Both the position numbers and the translations under genes were made by a program. Source: Clostridia bacterium (GTDB lineage Bacteria > Bacillota > Clostridia > TANB77 > UBA1234). From it: a DNA stretch of 64,000 nt. Positions 41,496 to 51,245 of the stretch are shown here, piece by piece. The notes beneath the pieces are model-generated. The model saw only the letters and a program-made list of their open reading frames with translations. It did no database searches and was not told the origin of the DNA. The stretch spans positions 1 through 64,000 of the forward strand of contig JAFXCN010000024.1 in NCBI GenBank assembly GCA_017521465.1. Direction: 5' to 3'. Position 1 is the first letter of the stretch, and each line of letters begins with the position of its first letter.

Positions 41496-43564
41496 TAGTT
41501 GCTGTGATTTACCACAGCGACTAGTACCGTCATGTCATCTTTCGCTATTCCCATATTACTATCAATTGCTTCTTGTAATATGATATCAGCAAGTCTTTGT
41601 GGATTGTCCGTTTTTACTGCTTTTAATAGTTCTGTTATCCATAACTCTTTTGGTTCGTAGTCTTGATTTGCATCTATTATTCCGTCGCTGATCATTACTA
41701 CCGTGTCACCTGCTTCTAGATTCTTACCGTAGAAGTCTATATCTATATTTTCTAATACTCCCACTGGCAATCCCACCGATTGTATCATGTCTACATTATT
41801 TCCTTTTTTTACGTATGTTGGACATGATGACACCTTGATAAATTCTGTGCTTCCACTTTCTAAATCTATTACTGATGCATCAAGCGTTGCAAATATTTCT
41901 TCTTCTCCATCCGCTAGTAATACTGAATTTATCATATCTACTGCTTTCGTTTTTTCAAATCCTGTTTTCAAAAGATTTTCTAATGTGCTTATTACTTTCT
42001 TACTTTTTTTACTTGCTTTTTCTCCAGAGCCCATTCCATCACTAATTCCAAGCAAATATTTTCCATCGCCTATTTTTTCATTTATAAAGTTATCGCCTGA
42101 TACTACAGAATCATTTTTCTTACATTTTGCAATTCCTATTGAAAGTTTATAATTTTCTTTCTTATTTTTTTCCGTAGTACTTGTTACTACTTTCATTTCT
42201 TCTTTTATATCTTTTATCGCTGAAGACATTTCTTTTAATTGCTTGTAAGATTGTCTTCTTTTTTCTTGCATTTTTTGTTGCCAATCTTGATTTACTTTGT
42301 ATATTTGATATGCAAAATTTAATCCATCAGCAAGCATTTCTTTATTTTTACACACTGTATTTTCTGGTATATTTTCTACTGTTGCTTCGCCTTCTGTTTG
42401 CAATGTTTCTATTGCGTTGAATACAGTTTCATACATTGAATGATAGTTTTGTTCCCAGCATTCATTATAATGCTCACATTTTTTACATGAGTTTTCGTTT
42501 AATGATTTTATAAACACTCTCATTTCTTCAGAAGAATTTTCTTGTTCTGTTGCTTCTTCCCCTGCCATGTTTTCCATTGCTTCTGACATTGCACCTAATC
42601 TATATAATGTATTTTTCTCAAAGTATTTTATTTCTCTATTTGATAAACTTCCATCATAGTCAAATAAATCATCAATGAATACTGTAAAACTTTTTGGTAC
42701 AAAGAATAGGCAAACTGATGCAACAACTATTTCTTTTAAGTTGATTATTACTTCTGTAGATCCATTTGCATAAAATGCTAAAACTATGTTACCAAGTATA
42801 AAACCTATTCCAGCTCCAATTTTACCAAACTTAGCAAACACTCCTGATAGAAGTCCACTAAATCCATATGTAGCAACAGTTACTGCCGAGCCGTATCCCA
42901 TTATTCCAAGCACTAATGATGTTGCTATTCCGCTAGTTGCTCCTATGCATGGACCACATTTCCATCCAAGCAGCATCACCATTAGAACGCTTAGTACTCC
43001 TCTTATTGATACTCCAAATATCGAAGCTTCACCTAGCAATGTTATTGCAACTGTTAATAACACACATGATGCTATCATATCTTCTGATGATATAGCTTTC
43101 TTCCTACCATAATCTACTATCGTAGAAATTCCTGATGCAAATATTAAATAAAATATTGCAGATGTTATTGCCGAATAGATAGCTAACAACGAATCATACA
43201 CTAGTGTTTTTGTCATGAACAAACCTATCGATTCCGATATAGCTACAGCAACTAACATTTTTATTGCATCTGACATTTTATTTTCTTCATCATTTTTTAA
43301 GAATGCTTTAAATACAACAAACAATATTGCTGATATTATAAATTTTAGCATTGCCATTGGACCAAATATCAGCAATGTAATTGTTGTTATTCCTATAAAT
43401 GGTATTAACACAGGAACTTTATTTGCTGCCGCAGCTCCAAACGCTGCGATTCCAAACGGCGATGTTCCCGTCATAAGTTTAGCTCCACTAACTATTAATG
43501 TAATTAAATATGTTAGTATGTTTCTTTTATTTTGAACTAACTTTTTTATCACTACTTCATACAC
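41495..43564 (-). CDS. spoIIE: Stage II sporulation protein E (SpoIIE), 689 aa
   Basis: A long N-terminal region with ten membrane spans (about residues 15-300), a central region with a Cys-rich CKKCEHYNECWEQN (about 362-375), and a C-terminal PP2C-like phosphatase with GISDGMGSGEKASKKS and MISDGIIDANQDY. SpoIIE dephosphorylates SpoIIAA to switch on sigma-F in the forespore and helps polar division. This is the best sign that the host belongs to an endospore-forming lineage. It lies 110 bp after smc on the same strand. Confidence 0.95.
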   Translation of the reverse strand: MYEVVIKKLVQNKRNILTYLITLIVSGAKLMTGTSPFGIAAFGAAAANKVPVLIPFIGITTITLLIFGPMAMLKFIISAILFVVFKAFLKNDEENKMSDAIKMLVAVAISESIGLFMTKTLVYDSLLAIYSAITSAIFYLIFASGISTIVDYGRKKAISSEDMIASCVLLTVAITLLGEASIFGVSIRGVLSVLMVMLLGWKCGPCIGATSGIATSLVLGIMGYGSAVTVATYGFSGLLSGVFAKFGKIGAGIGFILGNIVLAFYANGSTEVIINLKEIVVASVCLFFVPKSFTVFIDDLFDYDGSLSNREIKYFEKNTLYRLGAMSEAMENMAGEEATEQENSSEEMRVFIKSLNENSCKKCEHYNECWEQNYHSMYETVFNAIETLQTEGEATVENIPENTVCKNKEMLADGLNFAYQIYKVNQDWQQKMQEKRRQSYKQLKEMSSAIKDIKEEMKVVTSTTEKNKKENYKLSIGIAKCKKNDSVVSGDNFINEKIGDGKYLLGISDGMGSGEKASKKSKKVISTLENLLKTGFEKTKAVDMINSVLLADGEEEIFATLDASVIDLESGSTEFIKVSSCPTYVKKGNNVDMIQSVGLPVGVLENIDIDFYGKNLEAGDTVVMISDGIIDANQDYEPKELWITELLKAVKTDNPQRLADIILQEAIDSNMGIAKDDMTVLVAVVNHSN

Positions 43565-43674
43565 CTCTTAACTTTTTCTTTTGAATACTTATAATTATAT
43601 GGTATTCTTCGTGAATTTCTTGTCACATTGTAGTCAATATTAGAAAAAGTTTTTTACAAAAAACTACAAATAAA

Positions 43675-46600
43675 TTATTTTGCTTCATCTAATTGCATTG
43701 ATATTAATTTTGTTACACCATGTTCTTGCATTGTTACACCATAAATTGTGTTTGCTGCTTCCATTGTTCCTTTTCTGTGTGTTATTAGTAAGAATTGAGT
43801 TTCTTTAGAGAATTTCTTTAAGTATTCTGCATAACGATATACATTTACATCGTCTAGAGCCGCCTCAATTTCGTCTAGTATACAGAATGGTGATGGGCTT
43901 AATCTTAATATAGCAAATAATAATGCAATTGCTGTAAGCGCTCTTTCTCCACCTGATAGAAGCATCATGTTTTGAAGTTTCTTTCCTGGTGGTTGTACTT
44001 CTATTTCTATTCCTGATTCTAAGATATTTGTTTCATCTGCTAATCTCAATGTTGCACGACCGCCTCCGAATAATTCAACAAATACTTCTTCAAAGTTTTT
44101 ATTTATTATTTCAAAATTTTGTGCAAATTGAATTTTCATTACTTCAATCATGTCTTCGATAATCTTTAATAAAGAACCTTCAGATTCTTCTAGATCTTCT
44201 TTTTGTGTTCTTAAGAATTCATATCTTTCTCCAACAGCTTTATATTCTTCTATTGCATTGATGTTGATGTTTCCTAATGATTTAATTTCTGATTTACATT
44301 TATCAACTTCTTTTGCAGTTGTAGGTGTTACTTCTGCATAATCTTTCGCTGTGTTTGGAGTTGTTTCATAATCCTCCCACATCTTATTTTGAATAGTTTC
44401 TATATCAGTTTCAATCTTTGATTTTTTAAGTTCTAATTTCATTGATTGTTCTTTTAAAATTTCTAATGTCTTAAACTTATCTTCAATTCCTTTTTCAAGT
44501 TCAAGAAGTTTATTATTCTTACTTTCTCTCTGTTCTTTTAAATCAGATATTTCTTGTTCAAATTTTGAAATTTCTTCAGCTACTTTTTCTATATTTTCAT
44601 TAGATGTCTTAATATTTACATCCATTTCCTCATTTTCTGTAAGTATTTTTTCTCTAGCTTCTTTTCTTCTTTCGATATTACTATCGCAATTTTCTATATC
44701 TTTTTCTATTCTTTCAACTATTTCGTTTATAGAAGTTGCACTTTCATCAAATGATGACACAGAAATTCTTAAGTCCATAATATCTGAATTTAGATCGTCC
44801 ATTATCTTTTGTTGTTCTCCGTCTTTTTCAGCAAATTCTTTTACAATTATTTGTGATTCTTCATTTTCTTTTTCTGCTGCTTCTATAACAGTATTTATTG
44901 CATCAATATCTTGTTTTGATTGTTCTGTTTGTTTTAATAGTTTTTCTTTTTCAGCCCTTAGCAATTCTAATTTTTTATTTATTCTAGCAATGTTATTTTC
45001 AATTGCTGTCATCTTTTCAGTTTCAGTAGCAAAAGAAATGCTGATTTCTTGTAGTTTTCTTTCTGTGTCTTCAAATTCATCAATTGCAGTTGCAACACTT
45101 TCTTTGTATTCTTCTAATTCTTTAACTATTGCTTCGTTTTCTTTTTTTAATTTCTTAACAATGCCTTCAAGTTCTGAAATTTCTCTTGATCTACTTAAGA
45201 TACTTGTTGTCTTTTTAAATACACTTCCACCTGTCATTTGTCCTGATGGATTTACAATATCACCATCTAATGTAACTATTCTAAATCCATACTTACATTT
45301 CTGCGCAATTTTTATTGCGTTATCCATGTTGTCAACAATTACCGTTTTTCCAAGCACACTGTTTATAACGTCTTCATATTTTTTATCAAACTCTATTAGA
45401 TCTGATGCAATTCCAATAAAGCCTTCATGATCTTTTAAGTTTTGTTTTAATTTATCAGCTTTTATTGCTGCAATTGGGAAGAATGATGCACGTCCAAAAC
45501 TATTTGTTTTTAAATATTCAATCGCTCTTTTTGCATCTTCTTCTGTTTCTGTTACGATGTTTTGAATTGTTCCGCCAAGCACTAATTCAATTGCTGTTTC
45601 ATATTTTGAAGGAACCGTTATAAGGTTTGCTATTGTTCCACAAATGTTTTTACCAAATTGTTTATCTTTTTGGCATTTAGACATTACTTCTTTAACCGCT
45701 TTGTTATATCCTTCAAATTCTTTTTCAGTTTCAACTAAGAATTTATATCTAGATTCTTTGTTGTTTATTTCACTAAGTTTATTTCTTATTTTATTTTCAT
45801 AGTCTAATATTTTTTCACTAGATTCAGCTTTTATTTTTGCATATTTTTCAACTTTTTCTTGTAATTCATTTTTAGCTTTTGTTACTTTTGAAAGTTCTAC
45901 TTGTTCATCTTCTTTTTGCATTTTTTCTTTATCTAGTTCATGAATATTATCATCTATTTCATTTCCAATTTGAGTTATACGTCTATTGTTAGCTTCAACA
46001 TTTGCAGATAAATCACTTAAGACTTCCATTTTTTCAAACTTCAAATCCATGTTGCTCATGATTTTATTTTTTATGTCTTCGATTTTCTTTTGTTCGTTTG
46101 TTAAATTTTCAGAAAGTCTTTTGAATTCTTCTTCTTTTTCTGCAAGTTCAGCTTCAAATCTCTTTTTGTCTTCAGCAAGTCTGCCTTTCTTTTGAGCTCT
46201 TTCTTCTTTTTCTTGTTCTAATTCTACTTTTTTAGCTTCAAATTCTTCTATCTCTGCAGCAAATTTTTCATAATCTTCTTTGTTGTGAGATATTCTTTCG
46301 TTGTATATTCCGATATCACCTTTATGTTTTTCTATATTATTTTGAGCTTCGAAAACATTTTTTTGTATTTCTTCAATATTAGAAATTAATTGGTCTATTA
46401 CATTTCTAACTTCTTCTTTTGAAGCTTGAAATCCTTGAAGTTTTTCTTCTTCATCAGTAGTTTGATTTGTAACTTCTGTAACTTGAGTTATAATTTCCTC
46501 CAATTTCACTTTGCCTTTATTAATATTGCTAATAAACAAACCTACTTCTAAATATTTTAATTGATCTCTAATTTCTAAGAATCTTTTTGCCTTTTCCGAT

Positions 46601-47223
46601 TGTTCTCTTAGCGGTTCTAATTGTGATTCAAGCTCGTTAACAATATCATTTATTCTTACTAGATTTTGTCTTGTATTCTCTAATTTCTTCTCAGCTTCTT
46701 CTTTTCTTGTTCTATATTTTACAATTCCTGCAGCATCTTCAAATATACGTCTTCTTTCTTCAGATTTTGCACTTAAGATTTCATCAATTCTACCTTGCCC
46801 TATAATTGAATAACCATCTCTACCAATACCAGTATCCATGAAAAGTTCTACAATATCTTTTAATCTGCATTGATTCTTATTTATAAAGAATTCACTTTCT
46901 CCACTTCTGTAAACTCTTCTTGTTACTGTTACTTCTGAATAATCTACTGGTAATTTTCCATCTGAATTATCCATCGTTATATCAACTTCAGCAAAGCTAA
47001 CTGACTTTCTCGCTTGTGTACCAGCAAAAATTACATCTTCTAGCTTAGAGCCTCTTAACGTTTTTATACTTTGTTCACCCAAAACCCAACGAATGGCATC
47101 AGAAACATTACTCTTTCCACTTCCATTTGGTCCTATAACAGCGGTAATTCCTGGCTTAAATTCCAAAGTTGTCTTGTCCGCGAAAGATTTAAATCCTTGT
47201 AATTCCAATTTTTTTAAATACAT
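43675..47223 (-). CDS. smc: Chromosome partition protein SMC, 1182 aa
   Basis: N-terminal Walker A GPNGSGKS (32-39), a long coiled coil, hinge domain around 510-660 (ELVLGGTIQNIVTETEEDA, MTGGSVFKKT), second coiled coil, and C-terminal ABC signature LSGGERALTAIALLFA with Walker B PFCILDEIEAALDD. Full length. SMC with ScpA and ScpB compacts and segregates the chromosome. The ScpAB genes are not in the window. Arginine codons are nearly all AGA. Confidence 0.97.
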   Translation of the reverse strand: MYLKKLELQGFKSFADKTTLEFKPGITAVIGPNGSGKSNVSDAIRWVLGEQSIKTLRGSKLEDVIFAGTQARKSVSFAEVDITMDNSDGKLPVDYSEVTVTRRVYRSGESEFFINKNQCRLKDIVELFMDTGIGRDGYSIIGQGRIDEILSAKSEERRRIFEDAAGIVKYRTRKEEAEKKLENTRQNLVRINDIVNELESQLEPLREQSEKAKRFLEIRDQLKYLEVGLFISNINKGKVKLEEIITQVTEVTNQTTDEEEKLQGFQASKEEVRNVIDQLISNIEEIQKNVFEAQNNIEKHKGDIGIYNERISHNKEDYEKFAAEIEEFEAKKVELEQEKEERAQKKGRLAEDKKRFEAELAEKEEEFKRLSENLTNEQKKIEDIKNKIMSNMDLKFEKMEVLSDLSANVEANNRRITQIGNEIDDNIHELDKEKMQKEDEQVELSKVTKAKNELQEKVEKYAKIKAESSEKILDYENKIRNKLSEINNKESRYKFLVETEKEFEGYNKAVKEVMSKCQKDKQFGKNICGTIANLITVPSKYETAIELVLGGTIQNIVTETEEDAKRAIEYLKTNSFGRASFFPIAAIKADKLKQNLKDHEGFIGIASDLIEFDKKYEDVINSVLGKTVIVDNMDNAIKIAQKCKYGFRIVTLDGDIVNPSGQMTGGSVFKKTTSILSRSREISELEGIVKKLKKENEAIVKELEEYKESVATAIDEFEDTERKLQEISISFATETEKMTAIENNIARINKKLELLRAEKEKLLKQTEQSKQDIDAINTVIEAAEKENEESQIIVKEFAEKDGEQQKIMDDLNSDIMDLRISVSSFDESATSINEIVERIEKDIENCDSNIERRKEAREKILTENEEMDVNIKTSNENIEKVAEEISKFEQEISDLKEQRESKNNKLLELEKGIEDKFKTLEILKEQSMKLELKKSKIETDIETIQNKMWEDYETTPNTAKDYAEVTPTTAKEVDKCKSEIKSLGNININAIEEYKAVGERYEFLRTQKEDLEESEGSLLKIIEDMIEVMKIQFAQNFEIINKNFEEVFVELFGGGRATLRLADETNILESGIEIEVQPPGKKLQNMMLLSGGERALTAIALLFAILRLSPSPFCILDEIEAALDDVNVYRYAEYLKKFSKETQFLLITHRKGTMEAANTIYGVTMQEHGVTKLISMQLDEAK

Positions 47224-47398
47224 ATTTTTCTCCCTCGTATATCGCTCTTTTTCAGATTTCCGTAGTATCCTACTAGAATATAATATACTATTAAATTTTT
47301 CTTAGCAAGATTTTTGCGTGTAATATATTGTTTTTTTCTATGTTTTAATGTTATAATTACATTATGTTTAACATATTTTTTAAAAAGGAGAGATTTAA

Positions 47399-47953
47399 AT
47401 GATAGGACTTATAATAGTTATAGCAATTATAGTTGTTTTAGCTTTTTGGATGATTGGAGTTTACAATTCACTTGTAAAATTAAGAAACAAAGTATCTAAC
47501 GCATTTGCTCAAATAGATACTCAATTACAAAGAAGATTTGATTTAATTCCTAATCTTGTTGAAACAGTAAAAGGATATGCAGGTCATGAAGAAAAACTTT
47601 TCATTGATGTTGCTGCAGCTAGAAGCGGTTATATGAATGCTACAACTGCACATGACAAAATGGAAGCTGACAATCAATTAACAGGAACTTTAAAAACATT
47701 ATTTGCAGTAGCTGAAAGTTATCCAGAATTAAAAGCAAATACAAACTTCTTAGATTTACAAACTCAATTAAAAGGAACTGAAGATAAAGTTTCATTTGCT
47801 AGACAATTCTATAATGACACTGTTCAAAAATACAATGATGCACTTCTTGTATTCCCAAATAATATCGTAGCTGGTATGTTTGGATTTAAAGAAGGTGAAT
47901 TCTTCAAAGTTGATAGTGAAGAAGCTAAAAAAGCTCCAAAGGTACAATTCTAA
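47399..47953 (+). CDS. lemA: LemA family protein, 184 aa
   Basis: Single N-terminal span (about 2-20), then [36 protein letters not shown] (about 30-64) and [20 protein letters not shown], the LemA core. The downstream gene, 62 bp away, is a HtpX-like metalloprotease; LemA-HtpX pairs are common. Uses AGA codons, unlike the second LemA at 34423. Promoter TTGTTT-18-TATAAT at about 47329-47358. Confidence 0.95.
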   Translation: MIGLIIVIAIIVVLAFWMIGVYNSLVKLRNKVSNAFAQIDTQLQRRFDLIPNLVETVKGYAGHEEKLFIDVAAARSGYMNATTAHDKMEADNQLTGTLKTLFAVAESYPELKANTNFLDLQTQLKGTEDKVSFARQFYNDTVQKYNDALLVFPNNIVAGMFGFKEGEFFKVDSEEAKKAPKVQF

Positions 47954-48015
47954 TGATTATTTAGAGCAGGTATTTAAAATATCTGCTCTTTTGTTTTCTT
48001 AAGGAGGTTACGTTT

Positions 48016-48918
48016 ATGTTTGATATATCAATAAAGAACAAAAGAAAATCATTTTTTATAATATTTTGTTTTATAGCTTTAATGTCTACTTTGGTATATT
48101 TTATATGTGAATTGAACGATATCGGTGGCGCTCTTACAATTCCAATAGCTATGGCATTAGCTATAATTTCTGCTGTTGGCGCTTATTATAATTCAGATAA
48201 AATTGTTCTTAGTATGAGCAACGCTAGACCTGCTACTGAAGAACAAAACAAAAGAATGATTGATAGTTTGGAAGGTCTTTGTATTGCTGCGGGTCTTCCA
48301 ATGCCTAAATTATATATAGTTGAAGATTCCGCTCCAAACGCTTTTGCGACAGGACGTAATCCAGAACATGCAGTAATCTGTGTTACAACAGGACTTTTAG
48401 ACAAACTAGATGACTATGAACTTGAGGGTGTTCTCGCACATGAACTTTCACACATAAAAAACTACGATATTCTTTTGCAAACAGTTGCAATTGTTTTTGT
48501 AGGTTTCGTATCTATTTTGTCAGATCTATTTTTCAGAATTAGTATTAGAAGCAATAGAAGAAGCAATGATAATGACAACGGTGGTGGTGCACAAGCTATT
48601 ATTTTAATAATTGGACTTATTTTTATAGTTTTATCACCAATTGCTGCAACGCTTTTACAATTAGCATTATCTAGAAAAAGAGAATATCTTGCAGATTCAA
48701 CAGCTGTTGAGCTTACTAGAAATCCTGAAGGATTAATTAATGCACTTTTAAAAATATCTGGTGATCCAGAACCACTAGAAGTAGCAAACAAATCAACAGC
48801 AAGCATGTATATATGTAATCCATTAAAAGGGAAAGACGCAGAAAGCTTTTTATCAAAGCTATATATGACTCATCCTCCAATAGAAGATAGAGTCGAGGCA
48901 CTACGAAATATCTCATAA
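48016..48918 (+). CDS. htpX: HtpX-type M48 membrane metalloprotease, 300 aa
   Basis: Four membrane spans and HELSH (142-146) with a downstream Glu in SRKREYLADSTAVELT completing the zinc site. HtpX degrades misfolded membrane proteins. It follows lemA and is likely co-transcribed; ribosome site AAGGAGG. Confidence 0.95.
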   Translation: MFDISIKNKRKSFFIIFCFIALMSTLVYFICELNDIGGALTIPIAMALAIISAVGAYYNSDKIVLSMSNARPATEEQNKRMIDSLEGLCIAAGLPMPKLYIVEDSAPNAFATGRNPEHAVICVTTGLLDKLDDYELEGVLAHELSHIKNYDILLQTVAIVFVGFVSILSDLFFRISIRSNRRSNDNDNGGGAQAIILIIGLIFIVLSPIAATLLQLALSRKREYLADSTAVELTRNPEGLINALLKISGDPEPLEVANKSTASMYICNPLKGKDAESFLSKLYMTHPPIEDRVEALRNIS

Positions 48919-48948
48919 AAAAGATGACACAATCGTGTCATCTTTTTT
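48917..48948 (+). terminator. Terminator of lemA-htpX
   Basis: AAAAAAGATGACAC AATC GTGTCATCTTTTTT. A short GTGAATA array follows to 48970. Confidence 0.92.
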
Positions 48949-48979
48949 ATGAGTGAATAGTGAAAAGTACGGAATTTTC

Positions 48980-49008
48980 TTGCGTTTTTATGTTAACTAT
49001 GATATAAT
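48980..49008 (+). promoter_or_regulatory. Promoter of the VanW/SH3 gene
   Basis: TTGCGT, 17-bp spacer with TTATGTTAAC, TATAAT with TG before the -10. Confidence 0.75.
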
Positions 49009-49070
49009 TATCTGGCAAGATTATCCACATATACCCCTATATCAACTTTTTTGAAAAAGGAGGACGTCGA

Positions 49071-50087
49071 ATGAAACTCTTGAAAGCCATTCTGATTACT
49101 GCATTCATTTTCATTTTTGGTTTTGCCGTAATCTATTTTGTAGATTGTGCTTCCGCTGAGAATAATACTATTGGCTACGTTCGGGTCTCCAACGGAAGTT
49201 ATCTGAATGTACGTTCTGAGGCTTCTACCGACTCAAAAGCCATCGGCAAGCTTTACCTTAATGATTCTGTACAGATTGTTGAAACAGTTGGTGACTGGCA
49301 TAAAATCTACTATCATGATTCTTTTGGGTATGTGCACTCTTCCTACATCTACGAAGAGCCCATCGTTGTTTACTACGATGATGTTTCTGCTTCCGAACTC
49401 AAGAACAACAACATTCCCAATCTCAAAGTGAAATATGTTGGTTATCTTTCTGAAAGCACTGGAGCTTATCCTCTCAAGAGCAACACTCGCAATTGCTATA
49501 TTCCAGCAGGCCCCGTTGCTATCTTTTCTATTCAAGGTGATTATGCAATCATTGCTAAAGGTCGTCAACTTCTGCGTGTCGGTGTAAAATATTTTGATAA
49601 TATTACGCCTCTCGATATTAATGCAGATGTTTGCAACGAACCTCCGATTGCTGCATATACAACCTTTTTTAGCAGAAGTAATACCAACCGTGTCACAAAT
49701 ATCAAGCTTGGCGCGGATGCTATGAAAACTACTCTTGCCCCCGGTGAGGAATACTCTTTTAACGGCATTGTCGGTAAGCGTTCACCCGAAAAAGGTTATC
49801 GTCTTGCCAATGCTTTTAAGGGTCAAGAGGTCGTTCAGGATTACGGTGGAGGCGTATGTCAGCTGAGTTCTACTCTGTATGCGGCAATTCGCCTCGATCC
49901 TCATTTTGAAATAACTCAGAGATATACCCACAGTATGGAAGTTGATTACCTTCCTGTTGGCATGGATGCAACTGTCAACTGGAATAATAGAGATATACGT
50001 TTTATTAACAATTATCCTTTTAATGTGTATGTGAATACCTATGTTGCTAACGGTATGTTGACAATTACAATTCACAAAACACCTTAA
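49071..50087 (+). CDS. Secreted SH3b-VanW protein, 338 aa
   Basis: Signal anchor (about 5-28), a bacterial SH3 domain (about 34-93: GSYLNVRSEASTDSKAIGKLYLNDSVQI), a middle domain of unclear fold, and a VanW-like domain (about 200-335) with FNGIVGKRSPEKGYRLANAF and GGGVCQLSSTLYAA. VanW-like proteins occur in glycopeptide-resistance and wall-related loci and their biochemical role is unknown. SH3b domains often bind peptidoglycan, so the protein probably acts in the wall. CGN arginine codons. It converges with another SH3 protein and shares a terminator with it. Confidence 0.92.
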   Translation: MKLLKAILITAFIFIFGFAVIYFVDCASAENNTIGYVRVSNGSYLNVRSEASTDSKAIGKLYLNDSVQIVETVGDWHKIYYHDSFGYVHSSYIYEEPIVVYYDDVSASELKNNNIPNLKVKYVGYLSESTGAYPLKSNTRNCYIPAGPVAIFSIQGDYAIIAKGRQLLRVGVKYFDNITPLDINADVCNEPPIAAYTTFFSRSNTNRVTNIKLGADAMKTTLAPGEEYSFNGIVGKRSPEKGYRLANAFKGQEVVQDYGGGVCQLSSTLYAAIRLDPHFEITQRYTHSMEVDYLPVGMDATVNWNNRDIRFINNYPFNVYVNTYVANGMLTITIHKTP

Positions 50088-50094
50088 ACATCAA

Positions 50095-50128
50095 AGAGGC
50101 GGTCCAATCCGGACCGCCTCTTTTTTTG
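50095..50128. terminator. Bidirectional terminator
   Basis: AGAGGCGGTCC AATCC GGACCGCCTCT with T-run, between two convergent SH3 genes. Confidence 0.95.
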
Positions 50129-50911
50129 TTATTTTACAGGAGTAATAAACTGATTCATTACATATCCTGTTCTATTAGAACGATAATATACTTTAGACCA
50201 TTCGCCGTATGTTGCAATAACCTTGACGTATGCACCATTTTCAAGTCTATCAAGCATAGGCTTCTCCTTGCTCATGCCAGTTCGAACATTGAGCTTAGTG
50301 CCAGGTGTTACATTAACCACAAAAAGCTCACCTTCAGCAGGAAGGCTACTAATATTAGAACCAGGCTTACTAATATACTTCGACATGACATATGCATATC
50401 GGCCATTATAGACAATCTTAGACCAATTGTCGCTATAAGATGCCACATATACTGTATCGCCAGCATAGAGCCTGCCAAGTCTTGCAGAAGAAGTATTAGC
50501 CGACTTTCTTACATTCAGCCACCCAGACATACTCGACTTAACAGTATACTTAGTGGTTCCTGCCGTGCTAACATTTCCACTATTGGAAGCTCCCGAGTTA
50601 GAAGAAGAGTTTCCATTATACTTAGTCAAGTAGTCAGGATCAACAAAGCCAATAGTTTCGGCATAGCCATAACCAAAGTCATGAAGCACAATTGCCCAGC
50701 CATTATCATAGCCTGCAACATCAATTACAGTACCATTCCGAAGCTTAGCAAAAACATCATATTTCATGCCAGGACCAGACCGAACATTCAGCTTAGTCTG
50801 AACGTTTACAACAAACTTTTCCGGCTTATTAAAGCTTGCAGCATTTGCAAAAGAAATCATACTGAAAGTCATCATAACAGCAACCAAAATGACAACAAAC
50901 TTCTTCATCAT
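50129..50911 (-). CDS. Secreted triple-SH3b protein, 260 aa
   Basis: The start at 50911 (MMKKFVVILVAVMM) follows GGAGGAGG; the open frame continues upstream to 51013 without a ribosome site. Signal peptide (1-24) then three bacterial SH3 domains at about 30-92, 118-180 and 190-258, each with LNVR(S/K/T) strands. No catalytic domain, so it may be an adaptor that binds peptidoglycan. Promoter TTGACA-17-TATAAT at 50964-50992 with YAGCACC repeats upstream. CGN arginine codons. Confidence 0.9.
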   Translation of the reverse strand: MMKKFVVILVAVMMTFSMISFANAASFNKPEKFVVNVQTKLNVRSGPGMKYDVFAKLRNGTVIDVAGYDNGWAIVLHDFGYGYAETIGFVDPDYLTKYNGNSSSNSGASNSGNVSTAGTTKYTVKSSMSGWLNVRKSANTSSARLGRLYAGDTVYVASYSDNWSKIVYNGRYAYVMSKYISKPGSNISSLPAEGELFVVNVTPGTKLNVRTGMSKEKPMLDRLENGAYVKVIATYGEWSKVYYRSNRTGYVMNQFITPVK

Positions 50912-50963
50912 TGTAACCTCCTCCAATCGTTTTCGGTTTATGGGAATACCATTTAACATAGCG

Positions 50964-50992
50964 ATTATATAACGGAAAAGTAGTTCTGTCAA
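50964..50992 (-). promoter_or_regulatory. Promoter of the triple-SH3 gene
   Basis: Minus strand TTGACA (50987-50992), 17-bp spacer, TATAAT (50964-50969). Confidence 0.88.
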
Positions 50993-51007
50993 CCAAAATC
51001 TCTTTTC

Positions 51008-51060
51008 CAGCACCTGCTTTTACCACACGAAATATCGATTTTTTCGCACCACAGATTTTG
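51008..51060. repeat. 36-bp direct repeat (YAGCACC family), 1.5 copies
   Basis: CAGCACCTGCTTTTACC at 51008 and TCGCACC at 51044, with GAAATATCGATTTT between. Nearly identical to the array at 35936. Confidence 0.8.
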
Positions 51061-51089
51061 TTTTGAAATAGGCTCAAGTGTCTGCAAAA

Positions 51090-51240
51090 TGCAACGCAGT
51101 TCGTTTTCGCAGACGGCCGCCAAAAGTGGCAAGCAAGCTTGCCACAGTGAATAACTAATAGTGAATAATGAATAGTTAGCCTCTGAGTTGAGACTAGATA
51201 ATTATTCATTATTCACCATTCACTCTTCACTATTCACTAA
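51090..51240. repeat. Composite repeat: GACGGCCGCC, GGCAAGCAAGCTTGCC palindrome, inverted heptamer arrays
   Basis: Palindrome GTGGCAAGCAAGCTTGCCAC (51126-51145), then GTGAAT heptamers (51147-51175) and inverse heptamers (51203-51238); together they can form a hairpin of about 90 bp. With the preceding entries it fills 50993-51245. Confidence 0.8.
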
Positions 51241-51245
51241 ATTTT